From NCBI GenBank assembly GCA_021654635.1, contig AP025179.1, positions 1,550,001-1,614,000 of the forward strand: 64,000 bases of DNA. The letters are read 5' to 3'. The notes beneath the pieces are model-generated. The model had not been told where the DNA came from and searched no databases. It worked only from the letters and a program-made list of their open reading frames with translations. Numbering within the stretch: the first letter of the stretch is position 1; each line of letters opens with the position of its first letter. This document shows, one piece after another, positions 47,953 through 56,321 of this stretch. This DNA is from Mycobacterium kiyosense (GTDB lineage Bacteria > Actinomycetota > Actinomycetes > Mycobacteriales > Mycobacteriaceae). Position numbers and translations under genes: made by a program.

Positions 47953-48312
47953 TGTATGACGCTATCGACCCGGGCCGACAGCCTGGTTGACCGCCACGCC
48001 GCGTTGTCGGGCCTTCAGTCCGCCTATTTAGCTCGGTCCGTGGTCGGACGGCTGGGCTTGCGTCGCACCCGCCAGCAACGTCCGCAGCTTGCTTCGCGAT
48101 GGTTGTGGGGACGAAATCAACACCGCCGTGGCTAGGCTGTCCACCGTGTGCTGCGAGGTTGATTTGAAGGCAGCGTCGACACCGCGCCATGGGCGCATCC
48201 GTGGGCACACTTTGGGCACAGTTACACATAAATCGGGTGCATTCCGGTGAACCCCGGTGAACCTCAAATGCCTGGTCAGCGCGTTTCCAACCCTCTGGCC
48301 AGCAGGTCAAAA
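47953..48312. other. Gene-free right end of the ssrA island
   Basis: About 360 bases with no supportable gene. At 48201-48220 it has gtgggcacactttgggcaca, which occurs with one change at 44828-44847 within the integrase tail. This suggests another integrase 3'-end relic or an attP-proximal repeat. Promoter signals for the leftward membrane-protein pair should lie at its left edge. Confidence 0.5.
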
Positions 48313-48339
48313 CGGGTTCGATTCCCGGCAGCTCCACCA
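48313..48339 (+). repeat. Right attachment site (attR)
   Basis: Exact 27-base copy of the ssrA 3' end (see 43261-43287). It is followed by chromosomal sequence, while the bases before it differ from ssrA, as expected for the distal att copy. It is not a tRNA: no acceptor, D or anticodon arms precede it. Confidence 0.93.
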
Positions 48340-48428
48340 CTCTGACCTGCACATGCTAACAACAGACCAATCAGGCTCCAGCAACAAGATCCTCAGACCG
48401 TGGTCGTCGTTCACCCGCCGGTAGCGCA

Positions 48429-48860
48429 ATGAGCAATTTCGCTGTTGCGAAACGGGCTCGGTGGTGGTTCGTCGCTGCCGCGACACTGCTTGCCGGTTCA
48501 TTGGTGGCGCTATATGTGGGTGCACGGCGAGTTGACGCCTGGGTGCATCAGCTGGAGAGCAATCACTGCGCCACGCCCTGGCCGCCTACACCAAACCTCA
48601 CCGCGCCGGGGTGGGCGACCGTCGGGCTTGTTGTCCCCAACATGTTCTGCCTAGTTGCTGCGTTAGTGCTAGTCCTTATCGGAGCACACCGGTGGTGGCT
48701 GAAAGTTCTTGCGACACTTGGCGTGTTGGGTGTTCTATTGGTGACGCTGTTTATCCTGCTCATCGGGTACAGCGACGCGACCTCCGGTGTGGACCGGTAC
48801 ACGGTGAGTGGCAGCGATGGAGGACCGTTGTGTCCGGCTTCGTCACCGGGCAGAAGTTAG
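48429..48860 (+). CDS. Membrane protein of unknown function
   Basis: A 143-residue protein with hydrophobic helices near 12-30 (WWFVAAATLLAGSLVALYVG), 60-82 (WATVGLVVPNMFCLVAALVLVLIG) and 88-110 (VLATLGVLGVLLVTLFILLIG). It lies just outside attR, so it belongs to the original chromosome. No ribosome site of note and no recognised family. Confidence 0.6.
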   Translation: MSNFAVAKRARWWFVAAATLLAGSLVALYVGARRVDAWVHQLESNHCATPWPPTPNLTAPGWATVGLVVPNMFCLVAALVLVLIGAHRWWLKVLATLGVLGVLLVTLFILLIGYSDATSGVDRYTVSGSDGGPLCPASSPGRS

Positions 48861-48948
48861 TGGCTTTGGCGGACTCGCTGAAGCGCGAGATGGAATCGAC
48901 GATCACCAGGTTGGCCGGAACACCGCACGCCGCGGAAGATCGCGCACC

Positions 48949-49606
<658 letters not shown>

Positions 49607-49734
49607 CTAGTCGGCGCAGGATGCCGATCGAGGTGACTTCGGCGCCATCGGAGACTCTCCCGCGTATCCCGCCGCTCGCGCACGTCGGTCACGCACAGCT
49701 AAGCTTCGTTGGCCTGACGAGGGAGGGGTCTGCG

Positions 49735-51786
49735 GTGCGCGTGTTCGTACGTACGGCGGCAGTGCCATTGGCTGCCGCTCTGGTGTTCGTCGGCTGCAGC
49801 CACAAGACCGAACAGCCGCCCAAACCCAAGGTCGGCAGCTGGGGCGTGGACATGACCCAGATGGACACCTCGGTGCGGCCCGGCAACGACTTCTTCGCCT
49901 ATGCCGTCGGCTCCTGGGTGAAGAACGCGAAGATCCCCGCCGACAAAGTGTGCGCGGGCGTCAATCTCGACATCCAGAACCAGCTCAACGCCGACCTGCG
50001 GGCCATCGTCGAGGGCGCCGCCGACAAACACGCACCCGCCGGCGACATCGCCCAACAGATCGGCGATCTGTTCGCGTCCTACATGGACGAGGCGACGCTG
50101 AACAAGAACGGCGTCGAGCCGGTGCGGCCGCTGCTGGCGTCGATCGACGCCGTCAACGACCGGGTCGCGCTCAACGGGGTGCTGGTGTCGTTCAACGGCA
50201 AGACCCGGGTGGACGACCCGTTCCCGGTGTCGGTGGACATCGACCCGAACAACCCGACCCGCTACCTGCCCAATATCTGGCAGGGCGGCCTGTCGCTCGG
50301 CGACCGCGGCTACTACGTGAATACCGACCCGGAGTCGGTCGAGCTGCGCAACAAATTCGTCGCTCACGTCGCGCGGCTGCTCGGCCTGGCCGGCTACACC
50401 GATTCCCAACAGCAGGCCGAACGGCTGCTGGCGCTGGAAACCAAGCTGGCCCAAGTGCAGCTGCCCCGCGAGGATGCGCGCAACGTCGACAAGACGAACA
50501 ACATCATGCCGCGCGCCGACGTCGAGCAGCTCGGCCAGGGCGCGCCCCTGCACGACATGTTCGAGGCCCTGAAACTGCCGGCGAACATCGATTTCCGGGT
50601 CGGCATGCCCGACGTATTGCGGCAGACCGCACAGCTTTTCGCCACCGAGCCGCTGGACTCGTGGCAGGCCTACATGCGCTACCAGGTTCTCGACGCCTAC
50701 GGCGGCGACCTGTCGACACCGTTCGCCGACGAGCTGTTCGACTTCTACGGACGAACGATGGGCGGCGCGGAGGAACGCGCCCCACGCGTCGAGCGTGGAG
50801 TCACCCGGGTGAGCAACGGACTCGGTGACCCGGTCGGCGAACTCTACGTCGGCGCGCACTTCAGTCAGCAGACTCGCGACAAGGCGCGGGCGCTGGTGGA
50901 GAATCTGCGCAAGGCATACAGCCAGCGCATCGACGCCGCGTCGTGGATGGCGCCGGAAACCAAGAAGGAAGCCCAGGCCAAGCTCGCCGCCCTGGTCGCC
51001 AAGATCGGCTATCCCGACCACTGGAAGTTTTACGCGTCGGTCAAGATCAGCGCGGCCGACCTGATCGGCAACGACAACGCCCTCGCGGTGTGGTCGTGGA
51101 ACGACGACGTCAGTAAGCTGCCCAAGCCCATCGACCGCACCGAATGGGACATGACGCCGCAGACCAACAACGCCTACTACTCGCCGCGGCTCAACGACAT
51201 CGTGTTCCCCGCGGCGATCCTGCAGCCGCCCAACTTCGATCCCGCCGCTGATCCCGCGGCGAACTACGGGGCCATCGGCGCCACCATCGGGCACGAGATG
51301 AGCCACGCGTTCGACGACCAGGGTCGCAAGAGCGACGGCACCGGCATGCAGCGCGACTGGTGGACCCCCGCCGACGCCGAACGCTACGTGCGGGAGTCGA
51401 ACAAGCTCGTCGCGCAGTTCAACGGGTACGAGCCGCTGCCGGGCAACCACATCAACGGGGCGGTCACGCTCGGGGAGAACACCGCCGACCTGGCCGGGCT
51501 GCGCATCGCCTACGACGCCTACAAGCTGTCACTCGGCGGCAAGGAGGCCCCGAAGATCGACGGCCTCACCGGTGACCAGCGGTTCTTCCTGGCCTTCGCG
51601 GCGAGCTGGCGGGAGATCTGCCGTCCGGAGAGCGAACGAAACCAACTGCTGTCGGACGTGCACAGCCCCGCGAAGTTCCGGGTCAACGGAATCGTCCGCA
51701 ACATGGACGAGTGGTACGCGGCGTTCAACGTCCAGCCCGGCGACGCTCTGTACCTCAAGCCCGAGGACCGCGTCCGGGTCTGGTGA
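49735..51786 (+). CDS. M13 (neprilysin-type) zinc metallopeptidase lipoprotein
   Basis: A 683-residue protein. GTG at 49735 follows gggagggg and begins a lipoprotein signal (VRVFVRTAAVPLAAALVFVGC, lipobox VFVGC). M13 landmarks are NAYYSPRLNDIVFPAAILQPP, the zinc motif IGHEMSHAFDDQGR (HExxH), GENTADLAGL with the third ligand Glu, and the C-terminal VNGIVRNMDEWYAAF. It is anchored outside the membrane and cuts peptides. It is not simply Zmp1 (Rv0198c), which lacks the lipoprotein signal; it is a paralogue. Longer starts upstream add no conserved sequence. Confidence 0.92.
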   Translation: MRVFVRTAAVPLAAALVFVGCSHKTEQPPKPKVGSWGVDMTQMDTSVRPGNDFFAYAVGSWVKNAKIPADKVCAGVNLDIQNQLNADLRAIVEGAADKHAPAGDIAQQIGDLFASYMDEATLNKNGVEPVRPLLASIDAVNDRVALNGVLVSFNGKTRVDDPFPVSVDIDPNNPTRYLPNIWQGGLSLGDRGYYVNTDPESVELRNKFVAHVARLLGLAGYTDSQQQAERLLALETKLAQVQLPREDARNVDKTNNIMPRADVEQLGQGAPLHDMFEALKLPANIDFRVGMPDVLRQTAQLFATEPLDSWQAYMRYQVLDAYGGDLSTPFADELFDFYGRTMGGAEERAPRVERGVTRVSNGLGDPVGELYVGAHFSQQTRDKARALVENLRKAYSQRIDAASWMAPETKKEAQAKLAALVAKIGYPDHWKFYASVKISAADLIGNDNALAVWSWNDDVSKLPKPIDRTEWDMTPQTNNAYYSPRLNDIVFPAAILQPPNFDPAADPAANYGAIGATIGHEMSHAFDDQGRKSDGTGMQRDWWTPADAERYVRESNKLVAQFNGYEPLPGNHINGAVTLGENTADLAGLRIAYDAYKLSLGGKEAPKIDGLTGDQRFFLAFAASWREICRPESERNQLLSDVHSPAKFRVNGIVRNMDEWYAAFNVQPGDALYLKPEDRVRVW

Positions 51787-51790
51787 CCCA

Positions 51791-51870
51791 CTTAGCGCGC
51801 CCTGGAACGACTTAGCGCACCCTGGAACGACTTAGCGCACCCTGGAACGACTTAGCGCAACCTGAAACGA
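51791..51870 (+). repeat. 20-bp tandem repeat, four copies
   Basis: cttagcgcaccctggaacga is repeated four times head to tail (51791, 51811, 51831, 51851) right after the M13 stop; the first and last copies have one and two changes. It is a small VNTR in the 3' region. Copy number may vary between strains. Confidence 0.88.
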
Positions 51871-51936
51871 ATTCACGGCGCCAGGCGATAACCCGAACGT
51901 ACGGTTTCATGCCGCCGCGGTCAGGGAGCGCCGAAG

Positions 51937-52455
51937 TTGACGAAAACCAAGAGATTCAAGGCGGCCTGCAGAACGACCGTCGCGGTGAGCAGCGCGATCT
52001 CACTGGCCGCCGTCATCGCGATCGCCCCCTCCGAAGCGGACACCGCCACCGACCGGACCAAAGGCGCCACCACCGACCACAACCCCTTCAGCGGCGCCTA
52101 CGAGGGCTATTGCACCTGGGGCGCCCAGGAGCAGATTCGGCTGCACACCGGCTATTACATCGCCGCGCTTACCGGTAATGCCGAAGACTGGGCCGCGCAG
52201 GCTCAGCGGGCGGGCTGGACTGTGGTGGACGAGCCGGCGCCCCGGTCGATCGCCGTCTACAGCCGCGCGATCGTGGGCGGCGTCGGACACGTTGCCTGGG
52301 TCGAGGCGTTCGACGGCGCGGGCGTCACGATCACCGAAATGAATTCCGGGGTAGGCGCCACGGCGGCCAACGGCTACCGGGGCTCCGGGTTCCACGTATT
52401 CGACACCCGCACGGTCCGCGACATCCCGGGGGTGCGCTACATCCTGATCCCGTGA
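51937..52455 (+). CDS. Secreted CHAP-domain amidase/endopeptidase-like protein
   Basis: A 172-residue protein with a signal peptide (basic KTKRFKAACRTT, then hydrophobic VAVSSAISLAAVIAIAPSEA) and a CHAP domain. EGYCTWGAQEQIRLHTGYYI holds the nucleophile Cys, GVGHVAWVEAFDGAGVTITEMN holds the His and Glu/Asn. CHAP enzymes cut peptide bonds in peptidoglycan. TTG start at 51937. It may act in cell-wall remodelling outside the membrane. Confidence 0.86.
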   Translation: MTKTKRFKAACRTTVAVSSAISLAAVIAIAPSEADTATDRTKGATTDHNPFSGAYEGYCTWGAQEQIRLHTGYYIAALTGNAEDWAAQAQRAGWTVVDEPAPRSIAVYSRAIVGGVGHVAWVEAFDGAGVTITEMNSGVGATAANGYRGSGFHVFDTRTVRDIPGVRYILIP

Positions 52456-52478
52456 GCGCCGATCCCGTGAGCGGCCGG

Positions 52479-52943
52479 TCAGCCGAAGGCGGCGCTCAAG
52501 AACTGCACGGCCCAGTAGGTGGCCAGGGCAGTGGACAGGGTGCCCAACAGCGCGATGACGATGAACGGCGACAGGACCAGGGCACCCAACTGCACCAGCG
52601 TGACCCAGCCGTTGTCCTCGGCGGGCAGCGCGGCCGCCGACAGCGCTGCCACGTTGGCGGCCTCGGCGTTCGCGTAGGTGTTGGCGCCCGCGGTCAGCGT
52701 TTGGACGAACTGGTCGTGGAAAGCGGTTGCCTGTCCGACCAGCTTTTGGAAGTCCTCGCCATGTGAGGCGAATACGGTGGCGATCGCCGCCGAGACTTCG
52801 TCGGCGGCGGCGGTGGCGATGTTGGTTGTCGGCGCGGCCGCCGAGATCTGGGCGAATTTCACGTCGGACCCGATGGCGGCGAGATCGCGTGCCGTGGTGA
52901 TCAGGTTCTCTGGGATGACCTGCATCTTCGCGATGCTATCCAC
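52479..52943 (-). CDS. PE family protein without PGRS
   Basis: A 154-residue protein. The PE domain reads [61 protein letters not shown] short C-terminal part has a hydrophobic helix (VQLGALVLSPFIVIALLGTLSTALATYW), unusual for a secreted PE and suggesting membrane insertion. GTG at 52943; an ATG at 52925 is equally likely. No PPE partner is adjacent. Confidence 0.82.
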   Translation of the reverse strand: MDSIAKMQVIPENLITTARDLAAIGSDVKFAQISAAAPTTNIATAAADEVSAAIATVFASHGEDFQKLVGQATAFHDQFVQTLTAGANTYANAEAANVAALSAAALPAEDNGWVTLVQLGALVLSPFIVIALLGTLSTALATYWAVQFLSAAFG

Positions 52944-52992
52944 CTGGGTGCCACCGTGGCAGCGTATTTGCTGAATCTGTAGGACCGGATCG

Positions 52993-53880
52993 CTAGGCCG
53001 GACGGGCGACGATCACCGGAACCCTGGCCCTGTCGACGACTGCCGCCCCGACCGAGCCCAACAGCATGCCCGCGAACCCGCCCCGACCGTGGCTGCCGAC
53101 CACGACTAGTTGCGCCCGTTTGGCTGCCTCGATCAGCGGACTCGCCGGGTCGCCGATCTCGATCCTGCGGCGGACGTCCACCTCGGGATACCGTTCCTGC
53201 CAGCCCGCCAGCCGCTCGGCGAGCGTCTCCTCCTCTTCGGATAGCTTGGCGTCCCAGTTGACGTTGGAGAACACCTCTTTGAAGTCGGACACGCGCAGAT
53301 CCGTCCACGCGTGCAGGGCTACCAAACCGACACCTCGTCGCGATGCTTCGTCGAATGCAATCGCGGTTGCCGTTTCGGACGCCGAGGAGCCGTCGATGCC
53401 CACCAGCACCGGCGCCCGGGCGGGATCGGCGACCATCGGTTCCCCGTCGTGTACCACCGCGACCGGACAATGCGCGTGATAGACCAGCCCAGAACTCACC
53501 GAGCCGAGGAAGTTGCGGACCAGCACGCCGCCGTGTCCTCGGTAGCCCACCACGACCATCTCCGCGCCCTTGGAGAGCTCGACCAGCGTCGGCACGGTGG
53601 CCGCACAGACCACCTTGGTGTCGATCCGCAGCTCACCAGAGCGCTGTTCGGCGACTGCGATCGCCGTGTCGATGAAATCGTGCGCCCGCTTGTCCTGCCA
53701 GCGCCGCAGACCGGCGGGCGCGGGAAGCTGCGCCCAGGTCAGCGGGGCGTTGACGACATGGACCAAGGTCAGGGGGCTGTTGCGCAGCGCGGCGTCGTTT
53801 GCCGCCCAGCGGACGGCGGCCAGCGCGTCTGGCGAACCGTCGACGCCTACCACAACCGCACGACGTGACGGCTGCACCAT
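52993..53880 (-). CDS. Two-domain universal stress protein
   Basis: A 295-residue tandem USP. Domain 1: VVVGVDGSPDALAAVRWAANDAALR and GYRGHGGVLVRNFLGSVSSGLVYHAHCPVAVVHD. Domain 2: VLVGIDGSSASETATAIAFDEASRR and GSHGRGGFAGMLLGSVGAAVVDRARVPVIVARP. Both keep the G-x2-G-x9-G-S ATP-binding motif. It belongs to the group represented in the DosR regulon, and a Dev-box-like site lies 63 bases upstream. The second USP of the window, far from usp-devRS. Confidence 0.92.
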   Translation of the reverse strand: MVQPSRRAVVVGVDGSPDALAAVRWAANDAALRNSPLTLVHVVNAPLTWAQLPAPAGLRRWQDKRAHDFIDTAIAVAEQRSGELRIDTKVVCAATVPTLVELSKGAEMVVVGYRGHGGVLVRNFLGSVSSGLVYHAHCPVAVVHDGEPMVADPARAPVLVGIDGSSASETATAIAFDEASRRGVGLVALHAWTDLRVSDFKEVFSNVNWDAKLSEEEETLAERLAGWQERYPEVDVRRRIEIGDPASPLIEAAKRAQLVVVGSHGRGGFAGMLLGSVGAAVVDRARVPVIVARPA

Positions 53881-53942
53881 GTCAGCTCATTTCTGATCGG
53901 CGCATCGCCGGCGCCGCGGGTGCATAGTCGGCTCCGGATCCA

Positions 53943-53957
53943 GGGACTTTGGACACT
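53943..53957 (-). promoter_or_regulatory. DosR-box-like site upstream of the second USP gene
   Basis: GGGACTTTGGACACT (read on the + strand) is close to the Dev box consensus, with two or three changes in the right half. It lies between the leftward USP and the rightward DUF732 gene. Confidence 0.5.
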
Positions 53958-54031
53958 AGTTGCTGCAGCATCCCGTCGGTAATCTTGCCGTCTGTTGCAC
54001 AGTTGGGTCTAGCGCCGGGGGTTCAGCCGTG

Positions 54032-54424
54032 ATGGCCACCTTAGGATTCCGGGCCGGTCGAGCGCTTTCGCTGCTGGCTGCCACATTTTTGGTTGCGGTG
54101 TCAATCTCGGTCCACGCGGTGCTCATGGCACCTGAAGCTGCGGCGAATTGCAGCCTGAGTGCCGACGAGGCCGCTTTCGTGGCTTTGTTGTCGGAGCGGG
54201 GCATCTCTCCGGCTCCCGGGGCGACCGGCTGCGACCTGGCGATGGGTGGACACGTCGTCGCCTACGACATCCGTCACGGCGTGTCACCGGCCGCGGAGGC
54301 GCGCAAGGTCTACCTGAACACCAACCTCAGCACGGAGCAGTCCATGTGGTTCGTCGCAACCGCGGTCGTGGTCTTCGCTCCCGAGATGGTTCCCAGCCAG
54401 ACGTCGACCGTTCCCATCACGTGA
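54032..54424 (+). CDS. Secreted DUF732-type protein
   Basis: A 130-residue protein. Signal peptide ALSLLAATFLVAVSISVHAV with a cleavage region near EAAANC, then CSLSADEAAFVALLSERGISPAPGATGCDLAMGGHVVAYDIRHGVSP. The two cysteines may form a disulphide. DUF732 proteins are small secreted mycobacterial proteins of unknown role. ATG at 54032 fits the signal peptide; an upstream extension looks like noise. Confidence 0.83.
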   Translation: MATLGFRAGRALSLLAATFLVAVSISVHAVLMAPEAAANCSLSADEAAFVALLSERGISPAPGATGCDLAMGGHVVAYDIRHGVSPAAEARKVYLNTNLSTEQSMWFVATAVVVFAPEMVPSQTSTVPIT

Positions 54425-54441
54425 TCGAGGAGAAGTTTCCG

Positions 54442-54684
54442 ATGAAAAAGTTCGTGGTCAGCGGCGTTGTCGCGGTCGGGATTGCGGTGGGATTGGCGGC
54501 AGCCGCGTCAGCCGATCCCGCGCCGAACCCTGAGCCGAACCCGTTCGGCGGCGCCGGCTGCGCCGATCCTGCCGCCTGTGTGCGTCCATACGCCGGCGCA
54601 CCGGCAGTCGGCGACGACGAGATGAATGCGCAGATGCAGGACGCCCTGGCTGCGCTGCAAGCTCTGCCCCGTCCCGGCAACTGA
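54442..54684 (+). CDS. Small secreted proline-rich protein
   Basis: An 80-residue protein with a good ribosome site (gaggagaag) and a signal peptide, MKKFVVSGVVAVGIAVGLAA, with likely cleavage at ASA/DP. The mature part is Pro/Asn-rich (PAPNPEPNPFGGAGCADPAACVRPY, two cysteines). It follows the DUF732 gene by 17 bases. No family recognised. Confidence 0.72.
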   Translation: MKKFVVSGVVAVGIAVGLAAAASADPAPNPEPNPFGGAGCADPAACVRPYAGAPAVGDDEMNAQMQDALAALQALPRPGN

Positions 54685-54889
54685 ACCTAGCGCCGAGATA
54701 TCCACTCCGGATGTAGCGACCGGGGACGAGTCGCGGCGTTCCCGGCTGCGGAAAGCGAACGGGATTCTGCCAATCTGCTGACGGCGCCGCGACGCTGACG
54801 ATAGATTTTCGTTCGGGTATGCACGACGCGTTTCGTTGAGGCGCTGCAGCTGTCGCTTCTCGAGCGCAACAAAGGGTGGGAGCGGCGCG

Positions 54890-56290
54890 GTGTCATATGT
54901 TTTCGTGGTAACCGAGACGATGTCCGCGGCGGCAGCGGACGCGACCTCGATAGCTTCGGTGGTTGCGACCGCCAACCGGGATGTAGCGGGTGCCACGACC
55001 ACGGTGCTGGCCGCTGCCGAGGACGAGGTTTCCGCGGCGATCGCGGCGCTGTTCTCCGCCCACGGCCAGGGATATCAGGCCCTCAGCGCGCAAGCCGCCG
55101 CCTTCCATCAGCAGTTCGTGCAGGCGCTGACCAACGCCAGTGGGGCATACGCCGCCGCGGAGGCGGCCGGCGCCGCACCCCTGGCGGCGATCGAGGACGT
55201 CTTCGCGGTTCTCCAGCAGGACGTTGCCGCTGCCCCTGCGGCGCTGTTCAACGGATTCGCCCGGGTGGGCAACGAGATCTTCACAACCATCTTCGGTGCG
55301 CCCGCCGCACCGCCCGTCCCGGCCGGGCAACCCGGGGGTTTCACCGGCACACCGTCGCTGATCACCCGGTTCGAAGAGGCTCTGCTGTACCCGGTGAAGC
55401 CGTTGTTGAATTTGTCCGGGCTCGAAACCTATATCGCGACGCCGGGCAACCCGGTATTGCAGCTGCTGGCCAGCGACATCCCGCCGCTTTCGTGGTTCAT
55501 CGGCAACTCCCCGCCGCCATTGTTGAATCTGCTGCTCGGCGAGACGGTCTCGTATTCCACGTCCAACGGGATGAGCATCGTGCAGATCTCGCCGGCGCAC
55601 CCGACCGGGGATTACGTGGTCGCCATCCACGGCGGCGCATTCATATTCCCGCCCTCTTTCCTGCACTGGATTCACTACTCGGTGATGGCGTATTCAACCG
55701 GGGCGACCATCGAGGTGCCGATCTATCCGTTGCTGCAGCAGGGCGGCACCGCCGGCCTGGTGGTTCCCATGATGGCCAACTTCATCGCGTCGCAAACCCA
55801 GTTGCACGGCACCCCGCACGTCAGCGTGATCGGCGACTCCGCGGGCGGCAACCTCGCCCTGGCGGCCGTCGAATACATGGCGCACAACATGACCAATACC
55901 GCCCTGCCGTCGTCCATGGTTTTGCTGTCGCCGTGGCTGGACCTGGGTATGACGAATCCGAATATCGGCTTCGTTCAGGATCCGCTGCTGCCGGTGGGAC
56001 TTGCCCAGCAGTTCGGTAAACAGTGGGCGGGCGGCCTATCCATCACCAACCCCCAGGTGAGCCCGCTGTACGGCAACCTGACCGGCCTGCCGCCGACCAC
56101 GGTCTACACCGGCAACCTGGACATCTTGTCGCCCGACGCAATCTTGCTGAAGCAGCTTGCAGCCGACCAGCACGTGACCAATATGAGCTTCGTGCTGGCC
56201 AACGGCCAAATCCACGACTGGCTGATTCTCACCCTGGACGGCCCGCAGTACTGGTCGCAGATCAACCAGGAACTCGGTATCGCGGCCTGA
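54890..56290 (+). CDS. lipY: PE-domain triacylglycerol lipase LipY
   Basis: A 466-residue protein. The N-terminal PE domain ([46 protein letters not shown]) is joined to an alpha/beta hydrolase of the hormone-sensitive lipase type. Oxyanion motif [11 protein letters not shown], nucleophile [12 protein letters not shown], Asp in GNLDILSPD and His in QIHDWLIL. Strong match to Mtb LipY (Rv3097c). The PE domain takes it out through ESX-5 and is removed. It hydrolyses stored or host triacylglycerol. GTG at 54890 follows gggtggg. Confidence 0.95.
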   Translation: MSYVFVVTETMSAAAADATSIASVVATANRDVAGATTTVLAAAEDEVSAAIAALFSAHGQGYQALSAQAAAFHQQFVQALTNASGAYAAAEAAGAAPLAAIEDVFAVLQQDVAAAPAALFNGFARVGNEIFTTIFGAPAAPPVPAGQPGGFTGTPSLITRFEEALLYPVKPLLNLSGLETYIATPGNPVLQLLASDIPPLSWFIGNSPPPLLNLLLGETVSYSTSNGMSIVQISPAHPTGDYVVAIHGGAFIFPPSFLHWIHYSVMAYSTGATIEVPIYPLLQQGGTAGLVVPMMANFIASQTQLHGTPHVSVIGDSAGGNLALAAVEYMAHNMTNTALPSSMVLLSPWLDLGMTNPNIGFVQDPLLPVGLAQQFGKQWAGGLSITNPQVSPLYGNLTGLPPTTVYTGNLDILSPDAILLKQLAADQHVTNMSFVLANGQIHDWLILTLDGPQYWSQINQELGIAA

Positions 56291-56321
56291 TCCCGGGCCC
56301 CGCGCGGCAGACAATGGTCAG

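Larger units (their letters stand above)
43261..48339. mobile_element. Degraded prophage or genomic island integrated in ssrA
   Basis: About 5 kb bounded by the 27-base att repeats. Contents, left to right: an ISL3-type IS, an integrase stump, a head-tail connector gene, a basic small protein, and two membrane-protein genes on the opposite strand with clearly lower GC than the chromosome. The head, tail, lysis and replication genes are missing, and the integrase is destroyed, so it cannot excise by itself. The right-hand 360 bases carry no gene. Confidence 0.88.

Noticed and set aside
48300..48345. A tRNA-like T-arm (ggttcgattcccggcagctccacca within)
   Set aside because: No acceptor 5' strand, D-arm or anticodon arm precedes it; it is the second att copy of the ssrA end.
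47708..48352. A minus-strand frame of 214 codons over the right end of the island
   Set aside because: Composition is not protein-like; it starts within the att repeat and overlaps the 174-residue membrane gene in another frame.
49699..51450. A 583-codon minus-strand frame opposite the M13 peptidase
   Set aside because: Shadow of the peptidase; no domain and no start context.
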